From Gammaproteobacteria bacterium (lineage in GTDB: Bacteria > Pseudomonadota > Gammaproteobacteria > Steroidobacterales > Foliamicaceae): DNA of 64,000 nucleotides. The notes under the pieces were generated by a model. That model was not told the origin of the DNA, made no database searches, and worked only from the letters and a program-made list of their open reading frames with translations. Positions 18,453-28,542 of the stretch are shown piece by piece (positions within the stretch are counted from its first letter, which is position 1; each line of letters opens with the position of its first letter). The stretch covers positions 1 through 64,000 of the forward strand of contig JAPPHC010000021.1 in the NCBI GenBank assembly GCA_028821145.1, written 5' to 3'. The translations under genes and the position numbers were made by a program.

Positions 18453-19847
18453 TCAAGCGTTGCCGCCCGGCGAAACCCGTTGCAGGGGCAAGGGCTTGTC
18501 GGCGGCTGCCACCGCGTGCCGAAACACAAGGCTTGAGAGGGCCCAGGATGCGAACAGGCCGCCCGCCAGGAGCAGCGGCGCGAACACCTGCAGCCTGGGA
18601 GTCAGCACCGATGCGGTAAACCAGACGGACAGGAGAACGGCAATCACCACGACCGCGGCTATTTGCGCAATGTCCTGCTGTGGTCGGACAAGGTGAGCCG
18701 GACACAGCAGCGCACCGATGCCGACAGCGCCCGCCAGGGGCAAGGTCAGATCCGCGGCGGCCACAGGGTCCAGGGCGTAGAGCAGCGGAAAGGCCAGCGC
18801 CAACTGAATCAGTACCAGGATCGCCGGCAGCAGCGTCACGCAGGCGCCAAGTCTGCCGGTGGAGAGCGGCAGGCCCTTGAGCACGCGAAAATTTGCGTAA
18901 CGCGGCGCCGTTACGGCGAACCCAACTACGACCAGGCACGCAAATATCGATCCGCGCACGACGGGGTCGCTCAAGTCCATGTGCGGATGCGAACCACTCA
19001 GCTCCAACAGGTCCCTTATCCAGATATCGATGGCGAAGAATGCGCCAAGAGCGGCCACGATCGCGATCGGCATCCACAGACAGCCGGCCGTGATTGCGGC
19101 GAATCCCGTAAGGTTTCGCGCCACCGTCAACCGTTTGCGAATTGCCGGCCCGGGCGCCGCCAATCCTGGTCTGGATCGCGACACGCGCGCGGTCAACAAC
19201 GCCCGAGTTCGCGCGAAGCCGACACCCGACAGGACTGCGCCCAGGGCCAGCAGAAACAGCGGATGCTCCGGTTGCCATGCATCCGGGGACCCCAGGAAAT
19301 AGAACGAACCGAGAAACGAACCAAAGATGGCGTATTCCCCGACCAGCCATGCCGTGATAAAGAGAGCCCACATCGCGATCCTTGCCCAGCGTGGCGCGGA
19401 CTCCCCGCCATACTTGCGACCGGAATTCTCGAGCGCGTCCATGCAGAAGCACAAGCCGGCTACAAGGAACGCCCAGGCGACGGCCATCGGCACGGCAATC
19501 CAGCCGACTCCGCCAGCCAAAGAGGCAACCAGCCATGCGATCAGCGTAAGCCCCAGAGCCCAGGCCGTGGGCACACCGACAATCAAGGCGCAATAGGCCC
19601 TCGCAAGCGTGCGTCGATCGATCGGCAAGTGCATCATGACCCGCGTGAGCCCGCGTTGGCATTCGACGAGAAGGACGCATACGAGCACGCCCGCGTAAGG
19701 CATGCCGGAGAACACCAGAACAGCGTCGAATCTGTCAAGGCCGTTCAAGTTGTAATTCAGCAGCGACACGGCCATGTAGAGCGCGCTGCCCAACAGCAGG
19801 AACCTGGATCTGCGCTTCAGAAAATCGCGCGCGATGCGGCTAATCAT
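18453..19847 (-). CDS. Integral membrane protein, ABC-2-like permease; internal start preferred
   Basis: Polytopic hydrophobic protein MISRIARDFLKRRSRFLLLGSALYMAVSLLNYNL..., translationally coupled to an ABC ATPase. Confidence 0.75.
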   Translation of the reverse strand: MISRIARDFLKRRSRFLLLGSALYMAVSLLNYNLNGLDRFDAVLVFSGMPYAGVLVCVLLVECQRGLTRVMMHLPIDRRTLARAYCALIVGVPTAWALGLTLIAWLVASLAGGVGWIAVPMAVAWAFLVAGLCFCMDALENSGRKYGGESAPRWARIAMWALFITAWLVGEYAIFGSFLGSFYFLGSPDAWQPEHPLFLLALGAVLSGVGFARTRALLTARVSRSRPGLAAPGPAIRKRLTVARNLTGFAAITAGCLWMPIAIVAALGAFFAIDIWIRDLLELSGSHPHMDLSDPVVRGSIFACLVVVGFAVTAPRYANFRVLKGLPLSTGRLGACVTLLPAILVLIQLALAFPLLYALDPVAAADLTLPLAGAVGIGALLCPAHLVRPQQDIAQIAAVVVIAVLLSVWFTASVLTPRLQVFAPLLLAGGLFASWALSSLVFRHAVAAADKPLPLQRVSPGGNA

Positions 19848-20715
19848 GTTGCCGGCCTTCCACCAGACCCGTGAAGAGTTCTTCGAGAGTAACGGGCTGC
19901 ACGGATATGCCGGTCGCGCCGCAGCCGTCAAGGGCCTGGCGGTACTGGTCGGCGGAGTCCGTAAGGACGCGCTGCCGGTCGCCGTCGCACTCGACGAGTC
20001 GGGCCCCGCCTGGCGGCTCGCCGCCAAGCGTAAAGCTCACTTGTCGATGGGCCTCCAGCAGTTGGTCGGTGCGCCCTTCCGCAAGCAGCCTGCCTTCGTG
20101 GATGATGCCGATGTGATCCGTGAACCGCTCCAGATCGGCAAGATTGTGCGACGAGATCAGAACGGTATGGTCCTCGTCGCCCATCAGGGCCAGCAGTTCC
20201 GCGAACAGGTCCTTTTTCGAGAGCACGTCGAGACCGATGGCGGGCTCGTCCATGATCAGGACCCTGGGACGCCGTGCAAGCGCGAGGACCAGACCCAGCT
20301 TTGTGGCGCCGCCGAGCGAAAGCGACGCGATCTTGTCGTCCGGATCGATCCGGAAGCGCCTGAGCAGGTGGTCGCAGTAGGCCTGGTCCCAATCCGGATA
20401 GAAAGCGCTAATGAAGCGTATTGCGCGCCGCACATATTTCCAGGAAACGAAACTAGTGTGCGGACTGACGTAGGCTGCCGCGAGCTTGATATCCGTTTCG
20501 TCCTTCCTGTGGTCGTAATCGAGCACCTGGATTTCCCCGGCCTCCGGAAGTCCCAGACCAAAAATCAGGTCCAGCGTGGTGGTCTTCCCCGCGCCGTTCG
20601 GGCCGACCAGGCCGTATATGGCGCCGGCGGGCACGGTGAGGTCCAGGGGCCCCAGTTGAAAGCGCGGAAATATCTTTGTCAGACCTCGGATTTCAATGGC
20701 GTTGGTGCTTTGCAT
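19840..20715 (-). CDS. ABC transporter ATP-binding protein
   Basis: VGPNGAGKTTTLDLIFGL Walker A, SLGGATKLGLVLALARRPRVLIMDEPAIGLD. Confidence 0.93.
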   Translation of the reverse strand: MQSTNAIEIRGLTKIFPRFQLGPLDLTVPAGAIYGLVGPNGAGKTTTLDLIFGLGLPEAGEIQVLDYDHRKDETDIKLAAAYVSPHTSFVSWKYVRRAIRFISAFYPDWDQAYCDHLLRRFRIDPDDKIASLSLGGATKLGLVLALARRPRVLIMDEPAIGLDVLSKKDLFAELLALMGDEDHTVLISSHNLADLERFTDHIGIIHEGRLLAEGRTDQLLEAHRQVSFTLGGEPPGGARLVECDGDRQRVLTDSADQYRQALDGCGATGISVQPVTLEELFTGLVEGRQHD

Positions 20716-20717
20716 GA

Positions 20718-21131
20718 CTATTCCTCGGAAGGGGTTTCTTTGGTGATTCGAATTACGAAAGCCTTGGCCTCGGCGGAGCTGAGACCGGCTTCTTTGGCTT
20801 CCTGTATCGCCAGGCGGATCAGTTCCTCGGCGTGCCCGCGCTTCGCGGCGCGGCTGCGCTCGCGGCCGTCGGCGGCGACGAACGTGCCGAGTCCCTGACG
20901 GCGGTAGATGATTCCTTCTCTCTCGAGCTCCTCGTAGGCGCGGCGCACGGTGATGATGCTGACCAGCAGTTGCTCCGCAAGCAGGCGGAAGGATGGCAGC
21001 GGCGTATCGCCAGCCAGACGCCCCTCGCCGATCTCGCGCTTGAAGCCATTGACGATCTGCTGATACAGCGCGCCGGGCGCGGCTGGTGAGATCGGACCGA
21101 TCTGAACGGCGATTTCCCTGCGCTCAGTCAT
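20718..21131 (-). CDS. GntR family regulator, YtrA subfamily
   Basis: PGALYQQIVNGFKREIGEGRLAGDTPLPSFRLLAEQLLVSIITVRRAYEELEREGIIYRRQGLGTFV. Confidence 0.92.
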   Translation of the reverse strand: MTERREIAVQIGPISPAAPGALYQQIVNGFKREIGEGRLAGDTPLPSFRLLAEQLLVSIITVRRAYEELEREGIIYRRQGLGTFVAADGRERSRAAKRGHAEELIRLAIQEAKEAGLSSAEAKAFVIRITKETPSEE

Positions 21132-21138
21132 TCTGGTG

Positions 21139-21157
21139 TGTATATATAACATATACA
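21139..21157 (-). promoter_or_regulatory. Putative YtrA-type operator TGTATAT-ATAAC-ATATACA
   Basis: Perfect 7-5-7 inverted repeat immediately upstream of the GntR/YtrA gene start. Confidence 0.65.
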
Positions 21158-21227
21158 GTTGAGCGGAGCAATGCGTAGGGCGCATTGGGCTTGCGCTTGC
21201 TTACCGCCTTCGCTGGGCTGTTCTGTT

Positions 21228-21250
21228 GAGGGCGGGACGCCCTCGCTCCC
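21228..21250 (+). repeat. Half-copy of repeat family R2 (GAGGGCGGGACGCCCTCGCTCCC)
   Basis: Near-identical to one arm of the 37443-37514 inverted repeat. Confidence 0.75.
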
Positions 21251-21256
21251 AGGGGG

Positions 21257-23290
21257 CTAGTCGTCGCTGGGTTTGAAGGCTTCTTCGAGGGCCTTCTGGA
21301 TTGGGGGCGGGGCGGTGGCGTAGTGGTCGAATTCCATCGTGTAGGCGCCCTCGCCTCCGGTCATTGACTTGAGCCGGGTCTGGAAATCGCCGAGTTCGCC
21401 GATCGGCGCCTCGGCGGAGATGATCACCTGGTTGCCGGGGATGGAGTTGTTGCCGCTGATGCGGCCGCGGGAGCCGGACAGGTGGCCGGCGATGTCGCCC
21501 ATGTGCTGGCCGGGCGTGGTGACCTCGATCTTCGCGATCGGCTCCAGCACGATGGGCCGGGCCTTGCCGATCGCGTTCAGGAAGGCCTTCTTGCCGGCGG
21601 CGACGAAGGCGACTTCCTTGGAATCGACCGGATGGTGCTTGCCGTCGTACACGGTCACGCGGATGTCCTGCAGCGGGTAGCCGGCCACCGCGCCCTCCAG
21701 CAGCACCTGGCGCACGCCCTTCTCGACCGCCGGCATGAACTGCGACGGGATCACGCCGCCCACCACCTTGTCGACGAACTCGAAGCCGCCGCCGCGCGGC
21801 AGCGGTTCGATGTTGAGGAACACTTCTCCGAACTGGCCCGCGCCGCCGGTCTGCTTCTTGTGGCGGTGATGCCCTTCGGCCTTGCGCGTCACCGTCTCGC
21901 GGTAGGCGATGCGCGGTTGCCGGGTCTCGACCTCGAGGTTGAACTCCTCGCGCATCCGGTCGAGGATCACGCGCAGGTGCAGCTCGCCCATGCCGCGCAG
22001 GACGGTCTCGTTGGCCTGCGAATCGAACTCCAGCAGCAGGCTGGGGTCCTCGGACGTGAGCTTGGCCAGCGCGTCGGACAGCTTCTTCTCGTCGCCGCGC
22101 CGGGTGAGTTCCAGCACGACGCCGTGCATCGGCGCGGGAAGCGGTGCGTCACCGAACTTCAGCCGGTCATGCGCGTGTTCCGCGTGCAGGACGCCGCCGT
22201 AAGAGAGTTCGTTGATCTTCGACAGCGCGGCGATGCCGCCGGGGCCGACCGACGGGACTTCGTGCGACTCGGCGCCCTGAAGCGCGTACAGGTGCGCCGC
22301 CTTGATCGCCTTGCGCTGGTCGTCGAGATAGAGCGAATCGCCCACGTTCACCTGGCCCTGAAAGACGCGGAAGACGCCCATCTTGCCGACGTAGGGATCG
22401 ACGTTGATCTTGAACAGCAGCGCTACCGCGTCCGCGTCCTTGTCCGCCTTCAGCGCGACCGCCTCGCCGTTCAGCGAGCACGCCGGCGGATTGCCCTCGC
22501 GCGGCGACGGCGCCAGCAGGTTCATCGCGTTGAGCAGCTGGTTGATGCCGGACCCGGTGTCGGCGGATACGAAACACACCGGCACCAGGTGGCCGCGGCG
22601 CAGCGCGCGTTCGAACGCGCCGTGCAGCTGCTCCGGGTTCATGTCCTCGCCCTCTTCCAGGTACAGCTCCATCAGGTCGTCGTCCAGCTCCACGACCTGG
22701 TCGACGATGGCGGTGTGCGCCCCGGCGACCGAATCGAAGTCGGTGTCCGCGTCTTCCGGATTGAAATAGCAGTCGGCGACACGCGCGGCGTTGTCGGCGG
22801 GCAGGTTCAGCGGGATGCACTCGCGCCCGAAGCTCTCGCGGATCTGCTCCATCAATCCAGGCAGGTCGGCAGTCTCGCTGTCGATATGGCTGACCACGAT
22901 GAACCGGGCCAGCTTCATCTCTCCGGCCGCGTCCATCGCCCTGCGGGTCATCAGTTCGATGCCGGCGGCGGCGTTGATGACCACCATGGCGGTCTCTGCG
23001 GCGGGCAGCACGCCCAGCGCGCGCCCCGCGAAGTCCGCCGAGCCCGGCGTGTCGATCAGGTTGACGCGGGCACCGTCATGTTCAAAGTGGCAGAGCGCGA
23101 CATCGGCCGAATACTGCAGGCGTTTTTCTTCCGGGCGATAGTCGCACACCGTGGTGCCGCGTTCGATGCTGCCCGCCGTCTTGATCGCACCGGAAGCCTC
23201 CAGCAGCTTCTCGGCCAGCACGGTCTTGCCGGCGCCGGAATGGCCGAGGAAAACGATGTTGCGGATGGAGGCGGTGGATGGATGGGTCAT
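21257..23290 (-). CDS. Elongation factor G-like protein (EF-G paralogue)
   Basis: FLGHSGAGKTVLAEKLLEASG, LIDTPGSADFAGRALGVL, EF-G domain IV/V segments; divergent from canonical EF-G. Confidence 0.9.
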   Translation of the reverse strand: MTHPSTASIRNIVFLGHSGAGKTVLAEKLLEASGAIKTAGSIERGTTVCDYRPEEKRLQYSADVALCHFEHDGARVNLIDTPGSADFAGRALGVLPAAETAMVVINAAAGIELMTRRAMDAAGEMKLARFIVVSHIDSETADLPGLMEQIRESFGRECIPLNLPADNAARVADCYFNPEDADTDFDSVAGAHTAIVDQVVELDDDLMELYLEEGEDMNPEQLHGAFERALRRGHLVPVCFVSADTGSGINQLLNAMNLLAPSPREGNPPACSLNGEAVALKADKDADAVALLFKINVDPYVGKMGVFRVFQGQVNVGDSLYLDDQRKAIKAAHLYALQGAESHEVPSVGPGGIAALSKINELSYGGVLHAEHAHDRLKFGDAPLPAPMHGVVLELTRRGDEKKLSDALAKLTSEDPSLLLEFDSQANETVLRGMGELHLRVILDRMREEFNLEVETRQPRIAYRETVTRKAEGHHRHKKQTGGAGQFGEVFLNIEPLPRGGGFEFVDKVVGGVIPSQFMPAVEKGVRQVLLEGAVAGYPLQDIRVTVYDGKHHPVDSKEVAFVAAGKKAFLNAIGKARPIVLEPIAKIEVTTPGQHMGDIAGHLSGSRGRISGNNSIPGNQVIISAEAPIGELGDFQTRLKSMTGGEGAYTMEFDHYATAPPPIQKALEEAFKPSDD

Positions 23291-23331
23291 GCTCGGCAGT
23301 CCTCGGCGTTACTCTTAGGGCGACAGGAGAT

Positions 23332-23955
23332 CTAGGTGGCCCGGGTTTCCGTTTGCGCTTCCCCCGAAGCGTCGGAGCCGCCGGGGGTTTCCATGATCGC
23401 CGGTCCGGGTTCGAGTTTGGGCTGGTTTTCCAGGATCTCCTTGAGATTGGCCAGGCCCTGCTCGTATGCGGGACCCACCATGCCGTCCATCATCAGCCCG
23501 ACATAGCGCGCCACCGGGTTGCCGCCCATGTCCGTCTCCAGGGTCCAGGTCAGGATCGACCCGCCGGCGCCGACGGCATCGATGAGATAGTCGGCGTTGG
23601 CGAGGCCGCCGGTGCCGAAGTCAAGCGCCATGCGCACCCTGGAGTACGGCTCGCTCAGCGTGATCTCCTGCATGCCGTCGCCCACCTGGGGATGATCGCT
23701 GTACCAGGTCATGCGCGATCCGGCGCCGGTGGCGGGTCCTTCGTAAACGTAGAGGGTCGAGGGATCGATCTGCGCCCAGGGCTGCCAGCGGTTGAACTGC
23801 TGGAAGTCGTTGACCATCGTGAACACCGCTTGCGGCGATGCGTCGATTTCCACCGAGCGCTCGACCCGCACGTCGCGCGGAAGCAAAAAGCCGACGACGA
23901 AAAACAACACCAGCAGCGCCACGATGCTGAGCAGTATTCTCTTGATGATGACCAT
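23332..23955 (-). CDS. SRPBCC (polyketide cyclase/START-like) family protein with N-terminal TM
   Basis: VERSVEIDASPQAVFTMVNDFQQFNRWQPWAQIDP. Confidence 0.85.
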   Translation of the reverse strand: MVIIKRILLSIVALLVLFFVVGFLLPRDVRVERSVEIDASPQAVFTMVNDFQQFNRWQPWAQIDPSTLYVYEGPATGAGSRMTWYSDHPQVGDGMQEITLSEPYSRVRMALDFGTGGLANADYLIDAVGAGGSILTWTLETDMGGNPVARYVGLMMDGMVGPAYEQGLANLKEILENQPKLEPGPAIMETPGGSDASGEAQTETRAT

Positions 23956-24102
23956 GCCGAACCTCTCTTGCCGGAACCCCCCGCCCGCGCGTCGGACAGG
24001 GTGCGCGAATTTACCACAGCCCCGCCGGTTTGAGGCAATATGCGCTCTCCGGCGTCGTGCCGCGACAACGGTAAGCCTCCCGCAACGAAAAAGGGGAAGT
24101 CC

Positions 24103-24954
24103 ATGTCAAACGCTCCACCGCTGCGCTTGAGCCGCGCATTTGCCGACACGGCCAAGGGCCGCATTCACTACCGCTATCACTTTCCGGGTTCGGCGCAGGG
24201 CACGCTTCTGATGCTGCACGCCTCGCCCACTTCGTCGTGGAGCATGCGCACGCTGGGCGGGGCGCTGGCCGAGACGCTGAACGTCGTTTGTCCGGACACG
24301 CCGGGCAACGGCGACTCGGACGCGCTGCCGATGGAGCAGCCCCGCATCGAGGACTTCGCCACTTCCATGCTGGCGCTGCTCGATACGCTGGGTATCGAGA
24401 GTGCTTCCGCGTACGGCAGCCACACGGGCGCGCACACGGCCATCGAACTGGGAATCGCCGCGCCGGACCGGATCGGCAAGGTCATCCTCGACGGGATCGC
24501 GCTGTTCGAGGGCGAGGAGCGCCAGGACATGCTGAGCAACTACGCGCCGGAGGTGCACCCGGACCTGGAAGGCCGGCACTACCTCTGGGCCTTTCTGTTC
24601 ATGCGCGACCAGAACATCTTCTTTCCCTGGTTCAAGCGCGACAAGGAGCATCTGCGCGGCACGGGCATCGTGGCGCCGGAACAGCTGCACGCGGCGACGG
24701 TGGAGGTGCTCAAGGCGCTCACCACCTACCACAAGGCCTACCGGGCGGCCTTCTCGCACCGGGTCCGCGAGCGTATGCCGCTGCTGACATCCGAGGCGCT
24801 GGCGATCTGCGACGCGCAGGACCCGCTGCTCGAACACACCCGCGAAGCCGCGGCGCTCGCTCCCCGCGCGCGCTTCCTGGAGACGCCGGGCTACGAGGAC
24901 CCGGAGTTCCTGACCCGCAAGGTCGCGGCCATCCGCGAATTCGTGACCGGTTGA
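24103..24954 (+). CDS. Alpha/beta hydrolase
   Basis: LLMLHASPTSSWSMRTLGGALAETLNVVCPDTPGNGDSD, AYGSHTGAHTAIELGI. Confidence 0.88.
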   Translation: MSNAPPLRLSRAFADTAKGRIHYRYHFPGSAQGTLLMLHASPTSSWSMRTLGGALAETLNVVCPDTPGNGDSDALPMEQPRIEDFATSMLALLDTLGIESASAYGSHTGAHTAIELGIAAPDRIGKVILDGIALFEGEERQDMLSNYAPEVHPDLEGRHYLWAFLFMRDQNIFFPWFKRDKEHLRGTGIVAPEQLHAATVEVLKALTTYHKAYRAAFSHRVRERMPLLTSEALAICDAQDPLLEHTREAAALAPRARFLETPGYEDPEFLTRKVAAIREFVTG

Positions 24955-24960
24955 CAGTTT

Positions 24961-25070
24961 CGCCGGCTGCTGACCCCTGCCTGCCGGGAGTGTCGGAGCC
25001 AGGGATGGCGACGCCAAGCTCCATGGATGGATTCATGCGGCTCCCGGCAGGCAGGGGTCAGCAGCCGGCG
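24961..25070 (+). repeat. Hairpin element H3 (30 bp perfect arms 24961-24990/25041-25070, 50 nt loop)
   Basis: cgccggctgctgacccctgcctgccgggag / ctcccggcaggcaggggtcagcagccggcg perfect complement. Confidence 0.97.
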
Positions 25071-25099
25071 CGAGAGTTCGTCAGTTCGAGTAACGGAAT

Positions 25100-26842
25100 C
25101 TAGAGGAGGGGGCCGGGGTCGTCGGGGCCCATCATCGCTTCGCGCAGCGCCGGCAGCGGCGCGTTGCCGAGCGACAGCAGCTGCTCGTGAAAGTCCTTCC
25201 AGGCCGCGCGCCCGCCCCGGTCCGCGGTCCAGTCCTCGCGCATCTTCACGATGATGAGCTTGCCCAGCGTATAGACGAAGTAGTCGGGATCGTAGGTGCC
25301 CCTGAGCGCCTGCTGCTGCGCGTTGCCCGGATCCAGGTAGGCCAGTTCCGCGAACATCCGCTGCGAGGTCTCGACGTCCATGCCCTCCACGTGCAAGCCG
25401 ATGGATGACAGGAAGCGCACGTCGCGCATCAGCGCGTCGAGGATCTGACCGACCCTGAGCAGCGGCTTTCCTTCGCCCAGTCCCGCTTCCTGCATCAGTT
25501 CCTCGGTGTAATGGGCCCAGCCCTCGCTGAGCATGGCGTTCCAGAAGATCTTGCCCATCCGGTTGGCGGAGCGCTTGATGTAGAGCGAATGCAGGAAATG
25601 CCCGGGCCAGACTTCATGCACCGAGGTGTTGAGCAGGTCGGCTTCGCCGGGCACGTACTGCCGCTGCACTTCGGGCGGCCATTCCGGGTCCGGGCCGGCG
25701 ATGTAGTAGATGGCGGGCAGGCCTTCCTCGTAGGCGCCGGGAATCTCGATGTAGGCGGAATTGGTGCGCCGGTAGGCGGGCGCCTCCGCCACGAAGGCGG
25801 CCTCGTCGCTGGGAATGCCGACGATGTCCGCCTGGACCAGGAACTCCCTGAGTTCGGGCAACTGTTCGTTGGCGCGTGCCACGGCGCCCTGTTCGGGCTT
25901 GTCGTCGCGCACCATGGCGGCGCATTCGGCGATCGTGATTTCCGGATCGACCAGCTTGCAGGTCGTGCGCAGGAGCTCCAGGTTGCGCGCCAGGTCTGCC
26001 TGCGCCACGCCCTTGAGCGTCTTCCAGTCCAGGTCGATCCGGTAACGGCGCCAGAGCAGCTCCCGGTAGCGTTCCTCCCCGAGGGCGAAGTCGCCGCTCG
26101 CATCCTCGAGGCGCAGCTCCAGCCAGGTCTCGACTTCGCGCAGGGCCTGCACGGCGGGCGCCAGCGCTTCGGCAAACGCGGCCTGCAGGTCCTCGTCCTC
26201 GACATCGGCGAACAGGCCGGGCGCGTCGCCCTCGAGATGCGACGCCAGTCCGCCGAAGTTGACCAGCGCGGTGCGAACGAACGGCCGGGCAAAAGGCGGC
26301 TGAAGCGTGCCGCGCATCTGCTCCAGATAAGCCGGCACCTTCTGCAGGTGGGCGGTCAGGGCCGCCAGCCGCTCGTCCCTGGGTGCGTATTCGCGCGACA
26401 CATAGACGCTGGGGCTCAGGCGCCCCGCGTACCAGGCCGGGTTGCGCAGGTGATACTCCGCCACCTCCACGCTGAACAGCATGCCCTCGATGGAGGAAAC
26501 GAGATGCCGGCGCTCCAGGTCCTGTTCCGGACTCAGGGTATCGGCGGAAAACTCCTCCTGCGCCCTTCGTGCGTACCGCCGCAGCATGTCGCCGCGCTCG
26601 CGGATAGCCCGCGCGCTTACGTCCTGAAGCTGCCCGTCGAATTCGTGCCGGCCGGCCCACACGGCGCGCGTAGGCTCGGCGGCGAACAGGTCCTCGATGA
26701 ACTCCCCGGTGAATCGTTGCCACCCGGATTCGGCAATGGCCACCTGCTCCTCCTCCGGCGCTTCTCCGCCGCATCCCGACATCGCGCCGGCCGCCGCCGC
26801 CAGGGCGGCAATCAGGCCAACGGAAGTTTCGCGCAGGTTCAT
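25100..26842 (-). CDS. DUF885 family lipoprotein
   Basis: Lipobox-like AGAMSGCGGE; NTSVHEVWPGHFLHSLYIKRSANRMGKIF, GWAHYTEELMQEAG. Confidence 0.9.
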   Translation of the reverse strand: MNLRETSVGLIAALAAAAGAMSGCGGEAPEEEQVAIAESGWQRFTGEFIEDLFAAEPTRAVWAGRHEFDGQLQDVSARAIRERGDMLRRYARRAQEEFSADTLSPEQDLERRHLVSSIEGMLFSVEVAEYHLRNPAWYAGRLSPSVYVSREYAPRDERLAALTAHLQKVPAYLEQMRGTLQPPFARPFVRTALVNFGGLASHLEGDAPGLFADVEDEDLQAAFAEALAPAVQALREVETWLELRLEDASGDFALGEERYRELLWRRYRIDLDWKTLKGVAQADLARNLELLRTTCKLVDPEITIAECAAMVRDDKPEQGAVARANEQLPELREFLVQADIVGIPSDEAAFVAEAPAYRRTNSAYIEIPGAYEEGLPAIYYIAGPDPEWPPEVQRQYVPGEADLLNTSVHEVWPGHFLHSLYIKRSANRMGKIFWNAMLSEGWAHYTEELMQEAGLGEGKPLLRVGQILDALMRDVRFLSSIGLHVEGMDVETSQRMFAELAYLDPGNAQQQALRGTYDPDYFVYTLGKLIIVKMREDWTADRGGRAAWKDFHEQLLSLGNAPLPALREAMMGPDDPGPLL

Positions 26843-26896
26843 CGGATGAAGCCTGCAAATTGTATCTGGCCCGCGGGCCAGAGCCGTGTCGAGCAG

Positions 26897-27343
26897 CTAG
26901 TCCTCTTCCTCGAACCGGAATTCCTGATGGCAGTTGCGACAGGCGTCGGCCAGCCGTCTCAGCGACTGCACCATGAACTCACGGTCTCCCGATCCGGCCG
27001 CGGCCACCAGGTTGCGGCCCTCGCGTTCGGCCGCCTCGGCCCTGTTCAGAAACTGCTCGGGCCTTTGCCATATACCCGGCAGGGCCGAGGTGTCGCCTTC
27101 GTCAGATCCCGGAGGAAACAGCGAACTGACGAGTTGCGCGTTCAGCCCCAACGAAGTGGCCTGGGTTTCGACGTGACGCTCCTCCAGCTCCAGGCCGCCG
27201 GCCAGCAGTTCCGTCAGCGCCGAGAGGTGCGCCGCCATGCTCAGCATGACGTCCTTGCGGTAGTCGATCATGCCCTGTTCGTCCGCCGAGGCGACGGCCA
27301 GCAGAACTGCGGCCCCGATGGCTGCCGCAAACCCTCGGGGCAT
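26897..27343 (-). CDS. Cytochrome c556-like protein
   Basis: Signal peptide MPRGFAAAIGAAVLLAVASA; C-terminal CRNCH haem motif. Confidence 0.85.
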   Translation of the reverse strand: MPRGFAAAIGAAVLLAVASADEQGMIDYRKDVMLSMAAHLSALTELLAGGLELEERHVETQATSLGLNAQLVSSLFPPGSDEGDTSALPGIWQRPEQFLNRAEAAEREGRNLVAAAGSGDREFMVQSLRRLADACRNCHQEFRFEEED

Positions 27344-27347
27344 GACG

Positions 27348-28538
27348 CTAGAGCTCGCGCAGGGCCGAGGTGACCTGGGCGGTCGCCGCCCGCACCGCGG
27401 GGAAGATTCCACCCACCAGGCCCACGATCAACGCCGCGACGATTCCCCGTCCGAGGAGGTCCGGCGTAACCGCAAAATTGAACACGACCTGGCTGAAACT
27501 CGCGGCCAGCGTGGAGGCCTGAAAACCGTTCAGGGCGAACCAGGCGATCGCGCAGCCGAGCACGCCTCCGAGGAACGCCAGCACCACCGACTCCAGCAGG
27601 GTCGCCAGGGCGGTGGGAAAGGAACCGAAGCCGACCGCCCGCAGCGTGGCAAGCTCGCGCGCCCTGGCCGCAATCGACGCGTACATGGCGTTCAGCGCGG
27701 CGAAGACGGCGCCGATGCCCATGAGCACGGATACGGGCAGGCCGATGTTGGTAATCAGCGCGGCCGTGTCCTCGGCCTGGTCGGAGTAGAACTGCTTCTC
27801 GCTCCAGACGTCCACGCTCAGCCGCTGGTCGTCGCCCAGAGCCTCTTCCAGTTGCAAACGGCCGTCCGCGTCCTCCACGCGGGCGCGGACTACCTGAAAC
27901 CCGTTGCCGAGCTGATACGCCGACTGGAGCACGTTGACGTCGCACCACAGCTCCGATTCGAACACGGAACCGCCGGTCTCGAACGTCCCGGTCACAAGCC
28001 ATTCGGTCTTGCCGAAGCGGATGGTCTGCCCGGGTTCCAGGCCCACGAACTGGTTGCGCGCGCCGCGGCCGGCGATCAGTTCAAACCGTCCCGGAGTGAA
28101 TTCCCGCCCTTCCGCCAGCCGGTAATCCTTGCGCAGCGAATAGCCGGTGGGCTGGATGCCACGCAGCGCCACGTTGGCCTCCGTCCCGGACGACTTGCCC
28201 ACGGCGTTGACAATCCAGAACAGCTCCGCGGAAACCTCGGGCTCTCCTTCCGCGTCCCGGGCAATGCCCGGGGCGTAACGAATCACGTCCGCCTGCTCTC
28301 CATTGAAGCTGCTGTTGAGTTCCGCGGTGGAACCGCTGCGCAAGACCATCGCCACGTCTTCCCGCCCGGTTCCCTCCATGGTCTTCTCGAATCCCGACGC
28401 CATGGACAGCACGCCGGCGAACACGCCGGTCAGCGCGGCGATACCGGACATGGCGACCGCGGCCGTGCCGGGTCTGCGCGGCAGGCTGCGCAGGTTCAGG
28501 GCCGCGAGGGCCGCCGTCTGCGTCAGCCAGCCGAACAC
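27348..28538 (-). CDS. FtsX/MacB-type ABC transporter permease
   Basis: NLRSLPRRPGTAAVAMSGIAALTGVFAGVL; ELATLRAVGFGSFPTALATLLESVVLAFLGG. Confidence 0.92.
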   Translation of the reverse strand: MFGWLTQTAALAALNLRSLPRRPGTAAVAMSGIAALTGVFAGVLSMASGFEKTMEGTGREDVAMVLRSGSTAELNSSFNGEQADVIRYAPGIARDAEGEPEVSAELFWIVNAVGKSSGTEANVALRGIQPTGYSLRKDYRLAEGREFTPGRFELIAGRGARNQFVGLEPGQTIRFGKTEWLVTGTFETGGSVFESELWCDVNVLQSAYQLGNGFQVVRARVEDADGRLQLEEALGDDQRLSVDVWSEKQFYSDQAEDTAALITNIGLPVSVLMGIGAVFAALNAMYASIAARARELATLRAVGFGSFPTALATLLESVVLAFLGGVLGCAIAWFALNGFQASTLAASFSQVVFNFAVTPDLLGRGIVAALIVGLVGGIFPAVRAATAQVTSALREL

Positions 28539-28542
28539 GGCA

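Noticed and set aside
21482-23335. 617-aa plus-strand ORF opposite the EF-G-like gene
   Set aside because: Antisense shadow of a well-supported EF-G paralogue; no recognisable motifs.
24719-25036. Small ORFs encoding MNPSMELG... / ...SSMDGFMRLP... peptides in H3, H5 and H6
   Set aside because: Arise from the repeated loop sequence, differ in frame and continuation between copies, and look like translated repeat rather than genes.
24961-25070. H3 (and siblings) as simple intrinsic terminators
   Set aside because: No T-tract follows either arm, and a 50-nt conserved loop with an in-loop hairpin is atypical; compare with the true terminator at 5067-5106.
25511-27373. 620-aa plus-strand ORF opposite DUF885 and cytochrome genes
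   Set aside because: Antisense shadow crossing an intergenic region; arginine/glycine/glutamine-rich without motifs.
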